A DNA stretch of 39,639 nt from Cytophagales bacterium (GTDB lineage: Bacteria; Bacteroidota; Bacteroidia; Cytophagales; Cyclobacteriaceae). This document shows, in pieces, positions 31,675 through 39,639 of this stretch (positions within the stretch are counted from its first letter, which is position 1; each line of letters opens with the position of its first letter). The stretch covers positions 1 through 39,639 of the forward strand of contig JAKSDO010000109.1 in assembly GCA_022360055.1 (NCBI GenBank), read 5' to 3'. The position numbers and the translations under genes are program-made. The notes beneath the pieces are model-generated. The model had not been told where the DNA came from. It searched no databases and saw only the letters and a program-made list of their open reading frames with translations.

Positions 31675-32880
31675 ATGGATAATAAAACTGTTGTTCTGGC
31701 GTACAGTGGTGGACTTGATACATCGTATTGCGTGAAATATTTGTCGGAGGACAAGGGATATGAGGTTTATTCCGTTTTAGTCGATACAGGTGGATTTTCG
31801 GCCGACGAACTAAAGGAAGTTGAAGAACGAGCATATTTTATGGGTGTGAAAAAGCATGAAAATATCATTGCTACGGATGATTTTTATCAAAATTGCATTA
31901 AGTACATGATATTCGGAAATACGCTCAGAAACAATACCTACCCGCTTTCGGTTAGTGCAGAGCGCGTCTTCCAGGCCAAATCCATTGCCGAATATGTCCG
32001 AAAGGTCGGTGCCGATGCCGTGGCGCACGGAAGTACCGGTGCCGGAAATGATCAGGTCCGTTTCGATATGATTTTTAATATTATGATCCCGGATGTAGAG
32101 ATCATCACACCTATTCGGGATTTACAGTTGTCCAGGGAAGAAGAGATCGGATACCTTAAGAAAAAGGGGGTGGAAATGGATTGGTCAAAAGCCGTTTATT
32201 CGATCAACCAGGGCATCTGGGGGACGTCTGTTGGAGGAAAGGAAACCTTGGTTTCGGATCGGGCCCTGCCGGAAGCGGCATATCCGAACCAATGTGTGCA
32301 GGACGGCGAGGAGATCCTTGAAATTAAATTTGAAAAAGGCGAACCGGTAGGATTGAATGATGAAAGATTTGACAATCCCGTCGATGCCATTCAGAAATTA
32401 AATGCCATTGCTTCAGCCTATGCGATTGGCCGTGATATACATGTCGGAGATACGATCATTGGAATTAAAGGGAGGGTAGGTTTTGAAGCTGCGGCTCCTC
32501 TGATCCTCATTAAGGCGCACCATTTGTTGGAGAAGCATGTACTTACCAAGTGGCAGCAGTACTGGAAGGAGCAATTGGGAAGCTGGTACGGCATGTTGGT
32601 ACACGAAGGGCAGTTTTTAGAACCTGTTTTGAGGAATGTTGAGAAATTTCTGGAAGATACTCAGCATCATGTGACCGGCGAGGTGATCGTAAAACTGGAG
32701 CCTTACAGATTTACGCTTCAGGGGATAAGGTCGAGTTATGATTTAATGGCATCGGAATTCGGATCGTACGGTGAAATGAACAAAGGATACACCGGAGAAG
32801 ATGTGAAAGGATTCTCGAAAATGCTTTCCAATCAGGTAATGATCTACAATAAAGTAAAAGAGGTAAATGAACAAAGTTAA
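31675..32880 (+). CDS. argG: Argininosuccinate synthase
   Basis: This 401-residue enzyme joins citrulline and aspartate with ATP. The PP-loop 'VVLAYSGGLDTSYCVKYL' opens the protein, followed by 'VAHGSTGAGNDQVRFD' and 'QGIWGTSVGGKETLV', which bind citrulline and aspartate. The ATG at 31675 is used; the open frame includes a TTG two codons earlier. The gene is 12 bp behind the GNAT and overlaps argC by 14 bp, so they are one operon. Confidence 0.96.
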   Translation: MDNKTVVLAYSGGLDTSYCVKYLSEDKGYEVYSVLVDTGGFSADELKEVEERAYFMGVKKHENIIATDDFYQNCIKYMIFGNTLRNNTYPLSVSAERVFQAKSIAEYVRKVGADAVAHGSTGAGNDQVRFDMIFNIMIPDVEIITPIRDLQLSREEEIGYLKKKGVEMDWSKAVYSINQGIWGTSVGGKETLVSDRALPEAAYPNQCVQDGEEILEIKFEKGEPVGLNDERFDNPVDAIQKLNAIASAYAIGRDIHVGDTIIGIKGRVGFEAAAPLILIKAHHLLEKHVLTKWQQYWKEQLGSWYGMLVHEGQFLEPVLRNVEKFLEDTQHHVTGEVIVKLEPYRFTLQGIRSSYDLMASEFGSYGEMNKGYTGEDVKGFSKMLSNQVMIYNKVKEVNEQS

Positions 32881-33847
32881 AGTAGGTGTGATCGGCGGGG
32901 CCGGATATACGGGAGGGGAACTCATTCGAATATTGCTAAATCATCCCGGTGCGGAGTTGACCTTTGTACACAGCGCAAGTAATGGTGGAAATCCGTTTCA
33001 CCAGGTCCATAAGGACCTGATCGGAGAAACCGAAAAAACCTTTACGGACCGGTTTGACGATCGCGAAATTGATGTGCTTTTTTTGTGTTCCGGGCATGGT
33101 CAGTCCAAACTGTTTCTGGAAGAACACAAGGTGCGGGGTGATGTGAAAATCATTGATCTGAGTCAGGATTTCAGGCTACACGATCCGGATCATCTGCGAC
33201 CGTTTACCTACGGATTGGTTGAGGCTGAATATGAAGCGATAAAAAAGGCTGAAAATATTGCCAATCCGGGATGTTTTGCAACCTGTATTCAATTGGGGCT
33301 GGTTCCACTGGGAAAAGCCGGAAAGCTGAACGCCGAAATACATGTGAGCGCTATGACGGGCTCGACCGGGGCCGGACAAAGACCCACGGCTACCTCCCAT
33401 TTTTCCTGGAGAAATAATAATATTTCCGTGTATAAAGCATTCACCCATCAACATTTACTGGAGATCAATCAAAGCATCCGCGAGTGGCAAGCGGACTTTT
33501 GCCAGGAGATTAATTTTGTTCCGTTCAGGGGAAATTTTACAAGAGGTATCCTGGCTTCGATCTATTTGGATACTGATTTGAGTGCGTCAGAATTGACAGA
33601 TTTGTATAAAGGGTATTACGAACCCCATCCATTTGTACATATTTCAGATGAGCATATCGATTTAAAGCAAGTGGTGAATACGAACAAAGGCTTGCTGCAT
33701 ATCGAAAAGCATGGGAGCAAAGCTTTTATTCTATCGGCAATCGATAACCTCGTAAAGGGTGCTTCCGGCCAGGCCGTGCAAAACATGAACTTGATGTGCG
33801 GATTGGATGAAACCGCCGGATTGAATCTGAAGCCGGTGGCGTTTTAG
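32867..33847 (+). CDS. argC: N-acyl-gamma-glutamyl-phosphate reductase
   Basis: This 326-residue NADPH enzyme reduces N-acyl-glutamyl phosphate to the semialdehyde. It has 'VGVIGGAGYTGGELIRIL' (cofactor loop), 'ENIANPGCFATCIQLGL' with the catalytic Cys136, and 'GASGQAVQNMNLM' near the end. It overlaps argG at 32867-32880. Its stop is followed by a 439-bp gap before argF', where argD would be expected. Confidence 0.95.
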   Translation: MNKVKVGVIGGAGYTGGELIRILLNHPGAELTFVHSASNGGNPFHQVHKDLIGETEKTFTDRFDDREIDVLFLCSGHGQSKLFLEEHKVRGDVKIIDLSQDFRLHDPDHLRPFTYGLVEAEYEAIKKAENIANPGCFATCIQLGLVPLGKAGKLNAEIHVSAMTGSTGAGQRPTATSHFSWRNNNISVYKAFTHQHLLEINQSIREWQADFCQEINFVPFRGNFTRGILASIYLDTDLSASELTDLYKGYYEPHPFVHISDEHIDLKQVVNTNKGLLHIEKHGSKAFILSAIDNLVKGASGQAVQNMNLMCGLDETAGLNLKPVAF

Positions 33848-34286
33848 CGGATTGATCATGCGTCGAAGATCAAAGGTGATCCGACAATGATCTCCAATAT
33901 TCGGGATATACAACCAAAAACGGGGTATGTGGATAATTAAGTGTCATTTCAAACTTTGTGAGAAATCCGGTTCAATCGACACCGGGCCACCACGAATAAG
34001 CCGGATCTCTCCTGACGTCGAGATGACAGGGTAGGAGCCTCGAAATAACATAAACGTCGTTTTTAATTTTACTTAACATGAGTTGAGTAACTGCGACATA
34101 AAACCGAATGGCTGCTTTTGTTATGACTCCCTTTAAAGAAGACATAAGGAAAGCGTCGTTATAAAAATCGATTGTTGAACATCGAGGACCGGACTTAACT
34201 ATTGAAAAGATAAATACTCGAACGGAGCCGGAAATGCTTGTTATAAAAGTTTTAACGAGCTGCTTTCGGCTCATAGCATAAAGCAA
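33848..34286. other. Non-coding gap in the arginine cluster, argD absent
   Basis: This 439-bp region between argC and argF' contains no supported gene. It carries a repeat (33990-34076) found again at 39460-39628. I find no trace of a PLP aminotransferase in any frame, so argD seems absent rather than degraded. The stretch 34080-34286 upstream of argF' is ordinary mixed sequence and must carry a promoter if argF' is not read through from argC. Confidence 0.6.
34019..34076 (+). repeat. Intergenic repeat, copy 1
   Basis: The sequence from CGAGATGACAGGGTAGG to GTTTTTAATTTTACTTAA recurs at 39578-39628 with 7 bases missing and few substitutions; shared core AAATAACATAAACG. Upstream, TCTCTCCTGACGT...GATGAC (from 33996) also recurs at 39471. 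The family is widespread-looking junk of the kind seen between Bacteroidota genes; I cannot name it. Confidence 0.75.
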
Positions 34287-35234
34287 ATGAAGAACTTTTT
34301 AAACGTACACGATGTAGAAGACATCCATGCACTGGTGGATGGAGCATTACTTTGCAAACAAAATCCAAGGGCGGATCATGAGCTTGGAAAAGGGAAGACC
34401 TTGGGATTGATTTTCATGAATCCGAGTTTAAGAACAAGGCTTTCGACACAAAAAGCAGGACGGAATCTGGGGATGGATGTAATGGTCATGAATTTCTCGG
34501 GAGAAGGCTGGGCCCTGGAAACCGAAGAAGGAGTGATCATGAACGGCGATAAGGCAGAGCACATCAAGGAAGCAGCCGCCGTAATTGGCGCCTATTGTGA
34601 TATCATTGGGTTGAGGTCTTTTCCGTCTCTGAAAGACAGAAAGTCGGATTATACCGATCACGTAATTAATGAATTTGTGCGGTATGCCGGTGTGCCCATC
34701 GTCAACCTGGAATCGGCAACGGTACATCCCTGCCAAAGCCTGGCTGATGTGCTTACCATTGAAGAGACTAAAGAAGCCGGCAAACCGAAAGTAGTGCTGA
34801 CCTGGGTCCCGCACCCAAGGCCCCTGCCGCAATCTGTTGGTAATTCCTTTGCGGAATGGATCAATCGTGCCGGCTATGAGTTCGTAATCGCCAATCCGGA
34901 AGGGTACGATCTGTCCGGAGATTTTACCGGAAATGCTGCGGTAGTTCACGAGCCGGAGGAAGCATACGCCGGGGCAGACTATATTTATGCCAAGAACTGG
35001 TCCTCTTATGAGCAGTATGGCCAGGTGCTTTCCCAGGATGAAAAATGGATGGTGGACGAAAGAAAAATGAATTTAACCAACAATGCAAAATTCATGCACT
35101 GCCTTCCCGTGAGAAGAAATGTGGTAGTTAGCGATGCGGTGATCGACAGTGAAAACTCCGTTGTAATCCGTGAAGCGGCCAACAGGGAATTTGCTGCCCA
35201 GGCTGTTTTAAAACAAATACTGTCCCATGGTTAG
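34287..35234 (+). CDS. argF': N-acylornithine carbamoyltransferase (argF'-type)
   Basis: This 315-residue transcarbamylase acts on acylated ornithine to give acylcitrulline. It has 'MNPSLRTRLSTQKAGRNLGM' (carbamoyl-phosphate loop, in place of STRT), 'ALETEEGVIMNGDKAEHIKE', 'HPCQSLADVLTI', 'TWVPHPRPLPQSVGNSFAEW' and 'FMHCLPVRRN'. The HPRPLPQ block and missing classical STRT distinguish this family from ordinary ArgF. Ala90 sits at the residue that is Pro in B. fragilis succinylornithine transcarbamylase and Glu in Xanthomonas acetylornithine transcarbamylase. It overlaps argB by 8 bp. Confidence 0.93.
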   Translation: MKNFLNVHDVEDIHALVDGALLCKQNPRADHELGKGKTLGLIFMNPSLRTRLSTQKAGRNLGMDVMVMNFSGEGWALETEEGVIMNGDKAEHIKEAAAVIGAYCDIIGLRSFPSLKDRKSDYTDHVINEFVRYAGVPIVNLESATVHPCQSLADVLTIEETKEAGKPKVVLTWVPHPRPLPQSVGNSFAEWINRAGYEFVIANPEGYDLSGDFTGNAAVVHEPEEAYAGADYIYAKNWSSYEQYGQVLSQDEKWMVDERKMNLTNNAKFMHCLPVRRNVVVSDAVIDSENSVVIREAANREFAAQAVLKQILSHG

Positions 35235-36024
35235 ACGATCGCTTCAAGTATTTAAAATAGGAGGGAAAGTCGTTGAGGATGAGGCTCAATTGACTGTTTT
35301 TTTGGAAGCGTTTTCACGGCTTTCCAAGCCTAAAATCCTGATCCACGGAGGCGGGAAATGGGTATCCGAAATGTGCCGAAAGTTGGGCATAGAAGTGAAA
35401 ATGGTCGATGGGCGCAGGATTACGGATGCCCCTACACTCGAGGTCGTAAAAATGATGCTGGCAGGTGTGGCGAATAAAAATGTCGTGAGCAAACTTCAGG
35501 GTTTTGGCTGCAATGCCGTAGGGCTTACAGGGGCGGACGGAAATACCATTTTGGCAAAAAAAAGGCCTGTAAAAAATGGGATGGACTTTGGTTTTGTCGG
35601 GGATGTAAAAAAAGTGGACGGTCGGGTAATCCGAAATTTGATCGATGCGGGATTGGTTCCGGTGTTTGCGGCAATGACCCACGACGGGCAGGGCAATCTT
35701 TTCAATACGAATGCCGATACGATCGCATCCGCTGTGGCCGTTGGGATGTCCGCTGAATTTGATGTGGAGCTAAACTATTGTTTTGAACTGAATGGAGTTC
35801 TGAAGGATATTAAAGATCCTTTGAGCGTAATTTCCGATATAACTGAGACCACATACCCAAAATTGAAGCATCAGGGCATTATCAATTCCGGTATGATCCC
35901 CAAAATAGGCAATGCATTCGATGCGTTGAAAGCCGGAGTGAAAGCTGTCCGGATCATGAATTCGCAGCACCTCCCCAAGCTGGCTGAGGGCGGTGAAGAG
36001 GTAGGAACTGTAATTCGTAAATAA
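35227..36024 (+). CDS. argB: N-acylglutamate kinase
   Basis: This 265-residue amino-acid kinase phosphorylates the gamma-carboxyl of N-acylglutamate. It has 'LQVFKIGGKVVED' (N-terminal Lys, GG), 'ILIHGGGKWVSEMCRKLGI' (nucleotide-binding Gly loop), 'VDGRRITDAPTLEVVKMMLA' (acylglutamate site Arg) and 'LFNTNADTIASAVAVGM'. Its start overlaps argF' (ATGGTTAG), and argE begins directly after its TAA, so translation is coupled on both sides. Confidence 0.95.
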   Translation: MVRRSLQVFKIGGKVVEDEAQLTVFLEAFSRLSKPKILIHGGGKWVSEMCRKLGIEVKMVDGRRITDAPTLEVVKMMLAGVANKNVVSKLQGFGCNAVGLTGADGNTILAKKRPVKNGMDFGFVGDVKKVDGRVIRNLIDAGLVPVFAAMTHDGQGNLFNTNADTIASAVAVGMSAEFDVELNYCFELNGVLKDIKDPLSVISDITETTYPKLKHQGIINSGMIPKIGNAFDALKAGVKAVRIMNSQHLPKLAEGGEEVGTVIRK

Positions 36025-37083
36025 TTGAAAGATAGAGTCGAAGAATATATTGCATTGCTGAAAAAGCTGATTGAAACTCCTTCTCCCAGTAAGGGGGAAG
36101 AGGACACGGCAGCGATCATTGATGACTTTTTTAATAAAAGATCCGTGGAAACCCGGCGGGTAAAAAACAATGTAATAGCCAGAAACAAGCATTTTGACCC
36201 GTCGAGACCGACCATTCTGCTCAATTCACATCACGATACCGTCCGGCCAAATGCCTCTTGGAAAATGGATCCGTTTGGGCCTGTCGTGGTTGATGAGAAG
36301 CTGTATGGTCTCGGGAGCAACGACGCAGGCGGCTGCCTGGTATCCTTGATGGCAGCCTTCATTGACTTTTATGATGATGAAGATTTAAAATATAATCTGG
36401 TACTGGTAGCGTCCGGAGAAGAAGAAATAAGCGGCAGGGATGGAGTAGAACTTGTGTTGAAGGAGTTGAGTGGGATTGAATTTGCCATTGTGGGAGAACC
36501 GACCGGGCTGAACATGGCCGTTGCCGAAAAAGGTTTGATGGTTCTGGATTGTATGACAAAAGGTGTTTCCGGGCATGCCGCGCGATACGAAGGAGAGAAC
36601 GCGATTTACAAAGCATTGAAAGATATTGAATGGTTCCGGACTTTTGAATTTGATAAAAGATCGGAGTCCCTCGGAGCGGTTAAAATGAGTGTGACCGTGA
36701 TCGATGCCGGAACGCACCACAACGTGGTCCCGGACGAGTGCCGGTTTGTGGTGGATGTGCGCAGTACAGATGCTTATTCCAATGAAGAGATTTTGGATAT
36801 TGTGCGGCAAAATGTGGATGGTGAAGTCACCCCGAGGTCAACAAGGCTTCAGGCATCCGGACTTCCGGCAGATCATAAGTTGAGAAAAAGCGCAGAAGCG
36901 TTGAAGATCAAGACTTTCGGATCGCCGACACTGTCCGATCAGGCTTTGATGCCTTTTCCGTCTGTAAAGATTGGACCGGGAGATTCCGCCCGCTCGCATA
37001 CCGCGGATGAGTACATCGGTATTCAGGAGATCAAAGACGGGATTAGTTTGTATATTGGGCTGTTGGAAAAATTGATCTTTTAA
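36025..37083 (+). CDS. argE: M20-family N-acylornithine/acylcitrulline deacylase
   Basis: This 352-residue metalloamidase has 'ILLNSHHDTVRPNASW' (metal-binding HxD), 'YGLGSNDAGGCLVSLMAAF' (bridging Asp), 'ASGEEEISGRDG' (catalytic Glu and metal Glu), and 'PGDSARSHTADEYI' (C-terminal His). It removes the acyl group, from acylcitrulline in this pathway. The only usable start is TTG at 36025, the base after the argB stop; no ATG occurs in frame before the first motif. A second TTG (36061) is possible but would cut the first helix. Confidence 0.9.
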   Translation: MKDRVEEYIALLKKLIETPSPSKGEEDTAAIIDDFFNKRSVETRRVKNNVIARNKHFDPSRPTILLNSHHDTVRPNASWKMDPFGPVVVDEKLYGLGSNDAGGCLVSLMAAFIDFYDDEDLKYNLVLVASGEEEISGRDGVELVLKELSGIEFAIVGEPTGLNMAVAEKGLMVLDCMTKGVSGHAARYEGENAIYKALKDIEWFRTFEFDKRSESLGAVKMSVTVIDAGTHHNVVPDECRFVVDVRSTDAYSNEEILDIVRQNVDGEVTPRSTRLQASGLPADHKLRKSAEALKIKTFGSPTLSDQALMPFPSVKIGPGDSARSHTADEYIGIQEIKDGISLYIGLLEKLIF

Positions 37084-37192
37084 GGGCACCGTGATCCTCT
37101 ATGGCATTTTGTGAAACTCGATTGACGATTTCATGCCGCACTGCAGATTTGCCGGCGGCGAAGACACAGCGCATCTCGAAGAAATAAAGGAT

Positions 37193-38563
37193 ATGACTGA
37201 AAAAAATAAACTCTGGCACAAGAATGTTTCCGTTCATGAAGAAATCGACAGATTCACTGTCGGAATGGACAGGCAGCTTGACTTATCGTTGGCAAAATAT
37301 GATGTTTTAGGCTCCCTGGCTCACATCAGGATGTTGGAATCCATAGATCTGTTGGAGCCGGTTGAACTTGAGACTTTGTCTGTGGCACTGTCAAAAATCT
37401 ATAATGAAATAGAAACCGGCAACTTCGCCATTGAGGAAGGAGTAGAAGACGTTCACTCCCAGGTAGAATTGATGTTAACCAACAAACTGGGGGATATCGG
37501 CAAAAAAATCCATTCCGGCAGATCTCGAAACGACCAGGTATTGCTGGATTTAAAGCTATTTATGCGCGCTGAAGTTTTTGAAATCGCGGAATTGATTCAA
37601 AAGCTTTTTGACCGCCTGATCGCTTTAAGCGATCGGCACAAGGATGTTTTGCTGCCGGGCTATACCCATCTACAGGTAGCGATGCCTTCTTCATTCGGAC
37701 TCTGGTTTGGCGCGTATGCCGAATCGCTCGCCGATGATCTTGCCATATTAAAATCGGCTTACGACATTGTGAATCGAAATCCGTTGGGATCGGCGGCAGG
37801 TTACGGATCCTCTTTTCCGTTAAACCGGCAGATGACGACCGACCTCCTGGGCTTTGAGTCCATGAATTACAACGTGGTCTACGCACAAATGGGAAGGGGT
37901 AAAGCTGAAAAAATTCTGGCCAATTCAATGGCTACAATTGCCGAGACCATCGGTAAATTTGCCATGGACATTTGTTTGTACATGGGGCAGAACCACGGTT
38001 TTATCAGCTTCCCGGACGAATACACAACCGGGTCCAGCATAATGCCGCACAAGAAGAATCCCGACGTATTCGAATTGATCAGGGCCCGGTCAAACAAAAT
38101 CAAAGCCCTGCCCAATGAGATTGCAATGATCACCGCCAATTTACCTTCCGGTTATCACCGGGATCTTCAGATGATTAAGGAGAATTTCATGCCTGCGTTC
38201 GTCAACCTGAAAGAATGCCTGCATATGACCTGGTTTATGTTGCAAAAGATCCGGGTGAAGAACGACATCCTCAAGGACGAAAAATACAAATACTTGTTTA
38301 GTGTTGAAATTGTAAACCAACTGGTACTTGAGGGGATGCCATTCCGGGATGCCTATGTTGAAGTGGGAAGAAGAATTGAAAAAGGGGATTTTGCAATTCC
38401 CGATCATCTCGATCATACCCATGAAGGCAGTCTTGGAAATTTGTGCAACAAGGAGATTGAGCGGAGATTCCGTTCGATCCGTAAAGGATTTGAAACTCAA
38501 CAGGAAGAAATTGGCCTTAAGTATTCAATGCTTTTAAAAACCGGGAATTCGTTACCTGCATAA
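37193..38563 (+). CDS. argH: Argininosuccinate lyase
   Basis: This 456-residue enzyme splits argininosuccinate into arginine and fumarate. It has 'VHSQVELMLTNKLGDIGKKI', 'HSGRSRNDQVLLDLKLFMR', 'PGYTHLQVAMPSSFGLWF' (general base region), 'NPLGSAAGYGSSFPL' and 'TGSSIMPHKKNPDVFELIR', the fumarase-superfamily signature with the catalytic Ser. The frame is open to 37133, but MTEKNKLWHKN at 37193 matches the usual start of the family. It is 109 bp behind argE, and its stop is 2 bp before the SDR gene. Confidence 0.96.
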   Translation: MTEKNKLWHKNVSVHEEIDRFTVGMDRQLDLSLAKYDVLGSLAHIRMLESIDLLEPVELETLSVALSKIYNEIETGNFAIEEGVEDVHSQVELMLTNKLGDIGKKIHSGRSRNDQVLLDLKLFMRAEVFEIAELIQKLFDRLIALSDRHKDVLLPGYTHLQVAMPSSFGLWFGAYAESLADDLAILKSAYDIVNRNPLGSAAGYGSSFPLNRQMTTDLLGFESMNYNVVYAQMGRGKAEKILANSMATIAETIGKFAMDICLYMGQNHGFISFPDEYTTGSSIMPHKKNPDVFELIRARSNKIKALPNEIAMITANLPSGYHRDLQMIKENFMPAFVNLKECLHMTWFMLQKIRVKNDILKDEKYKYLFSVEIVNQLVLEGMPFRDAYVEVGRRIEKGDFAIPDHLDHTHEGSLGNLCNKEIERRFRSIRKGFETQQEEIGLKYSMLLKTGNSLPA

Positions 38564-38565
38564 AT

Positions 38566-39324
38566 ATGAAACTGCAAAATCAAACTGCAATCATAACCGG
38601 AGCCACAAGTGGGATGGGAGCCGCTATAGCAAAGTTGTTTGCCAGGGAAGGAGCAAGGGTAGTCGTCAACGGCAGAAACCCTGAGCGCGGTGAAAAAGTA
38701 GCTTCGGAAATTCAAGAAGAAAACGGAAGCGCAGTCTTTGTTCCAAGTGACATATCGGCCGGAGAAGGAAACTCCCTCTTGGTCGAAGAAACGCTCAAGG
38801 CATTCGGCGGAATAGATATTGTCGTAGCCAATGCCGGATTTCTCGGATTAGGGCGCATAACTGAAATATCTGCTGAAACATGGCATAAAACCATGGATAC
38901 AAACCTGAACAGCATTTACTATCTGTTGAGATCAGCCATCCCTGAAATGCAAAAACAGCCAAGAGGAAATATAATTGTAAATGGTTCAATAGCCGCGTTT
39001 AAAAGTTTTCCAAATCATGCGGCCTACTGCGCATCAAAAGGGGCTTTGGTCCCTCTGATTAAGCAAATTGCGATGGATTATGGCCCGCATATCCGGGCCA
39101 ATCTTATTTGTCCGGGGCCGATAGATACCCCGTTGATCCGGGATTCGGCCAAAGCATTTCCGGACCCGGACCGGGCCGTTGCCGACGCTGCGGATGCTAC
39201 CCTGCTAAAACGCCTGGGAACGCCCGAAGATGTGGCCGGGGCCGCTTTGTTTTTAGCATCGGATGACTCGTCGTTTATTACAGGTGCCTCAATAACGGTA
39301 GATGGGGGTATTATGAGTAAGTAG
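38566..39324 (+). CDS. Short-chain dehydrogenase/reductase after argH
   Basis: This 252-residue classical SDR has 'AIITGATSGMGAAIAKLFA' (TGxxxGxG), 'DIVVANAGFLG' (NAG), 'NIIVNGSIAAF' (catalytic Ser), 'YCASKGALVPL' (YxxxK) and 'PGPIDTPLI'. 'NGRNPERG' after the second strand favours NADP. The ATG is 2 bp after the argH stop, so it is probably co-transcribed with the arginine genes, though an arginine-related role is not established. The chain ends 'GASITVDGGIMSK', as in 3-oxoacyl-reductase-like members. Confidence 0.92.
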   Translation: MKLQNQTAIITGATSGMGAAIAKLFAREGARVVVNGRNPERGEKVASEIQEENGSAVFVPSDISAGEGNSLLVEETLKAFGGIDIVVANAGFLGLGRITEISAETWHKTMDTNLNSIYYLLRSAIPEMQKQPRGNIIVNGSIAAFKSFPNHAAYCASKGALVPLIKQIAMDYGPHIRANLICPGPIDTPLIRDSAKAFPDPDRAVADAADATLLKRLGTPEDVAGAALFLASDDSSFITGASITVDGGIMSK

Positions 39325-39639
39325 CAAATAGGAATTATACGTCACCGCTTTCCGCATTTTTACCCGTAAGTCAGTTTCAAGTCTTTGCGAGGCGCCGTAA
39401 TTCATGGGGCAGTTTGCCGAATAAGCTTTTCGCGGATCCATCGGTTTGTCAGTGTGTATAAGGCAATCAGATCTCTCCTGACGTACCGATGACGTGTTTT
39501 TATAATAATCTGTAAATCAAATAAATACACAAGAATACGTCATTCAAATTTGTGCATTTTGAAAAAAAGTTAGGCCTCGAGATGACAAGGTAGGAAATAA
39601 CATAAACGCCGTTTTTAATTTTACTTAATTTGAGCATCT
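39325..39639. other. Intergenic region with second copy of the intergenic repeat
   Basis: There is no supported gene in the last 315 bp. 'CAGATCTCTCCTGACGTACCGATGAC' begins near 39467 (core 39471-39493) and resembles 33996-34026; the sequence from 39578 to 39628 repeats 34019-34076. Between them is an AT-rich insertion absent from copy 1. Confidence 0.55.
39578..39628 (+). repeat. Intergenic repeat, copy 2
   Basis: CGAGATGACAAGGTAGG, then AAATAACATAAACGCCG and TTTTTAATTTTACTTAA match copy 1 at 34019-34076, in the same orientation. Copy 2 lacks the 7 bases (about GAGCCTC) after GTAG in copy 1. Confidence 0.75.

Noticed and set aside
33972-34286. A 104-codon minus-strand frame in the argC-argF' gap
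   Set aside because: Its C-terminal part is encoded by the intergenic repeat and the rest has no family pattern; it is not an argD remnant.

Overview
The window looks like chromosomal DNA from a member of the Bacteroidota, probably a Cytophagales-like lineage, although the order is a guess. The reasons are the arginine cluster with a Bacteroidota-type acylornithine transcarbamylase (argF') and a GNAT acyltransferase instead of classical argA, the lack of clear Shine-Dalgarno sequences, many exported lipoproteins with a lipobox, PorT-like barrel and DUF4861 proteins, haem-binding-domain CXXCH proteins and a MacB-type permease. I see no rRNA, tRNA, CRISPR array, insertion sequence or prophage.

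Layout. 1-5875: a partial PhnB/VOC protein, asparagine synthase (asnB) and a PHP phosphatase on the minus strand, then a metallophosphoesterase and an exported Gfo/Idh/MocA lipoprotein on the plus strand. 5876-6240: a gene-free, GC-rich, palindromic stretch. 6241-11761: a minus-strand block with a GNAT, an exported amidase, a VOC protein, and a tight unit of sulfotransferase-like protein, class IV aminotransferase and Rossmann epimerase. 11933-17191: HlyD-type adaptor, MacB-type permease, DUF1287 protein, Tat-exported aldo/keto reductase and a 57-residue glycine-rich membrane protein. 17372-25634: phosphotriesterase-like lipoprotein, PLP decarboxylase, two haem-binding proteins, SDR, DUF4861 lipoprotein, outer-membrane barrel and a phage-Hef-like protein. 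25640-29630: a minus-strand run rsmA-mgtE-hydroxyacid dehydrogenase-pentapeptide protein. 29724-39324: pdxA, then the arginine cluster (GNAT, argG, argC, argF', argB, argE, argH) and a trailing SDR.

The most unusual thing seen is a family of four ~89-bp sequences (8501-8589 minus; 16921-17009, 18569-18656 and 18657-18745 plus). Three of them end exactly at, or 8 nt before, the start codon of unrelated genes: the amidase, the small membrane protein and the PLP decarboxylase. They share a conserved CCGGT-N3-ACCGG hairpin, a second imperfect stem and an A-rich 3' end. The copy before the amidase is an uninterrupted 27-codon reading frame, while the other three carry TGA at codon 5. This may be a mobile or duplicated 5'-leader module, and I do not recognise it.

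The arginine cluster carries the acylated-ornithine route except argD. Where I would expect argD, between argC and argF', there is a 439-bp non-coding gap containing a repeat that also occurs after the cluster at the window's end. ArgF' has Ala at the position that separates succinyl- from acetyl-ornithine transcarbamylases.
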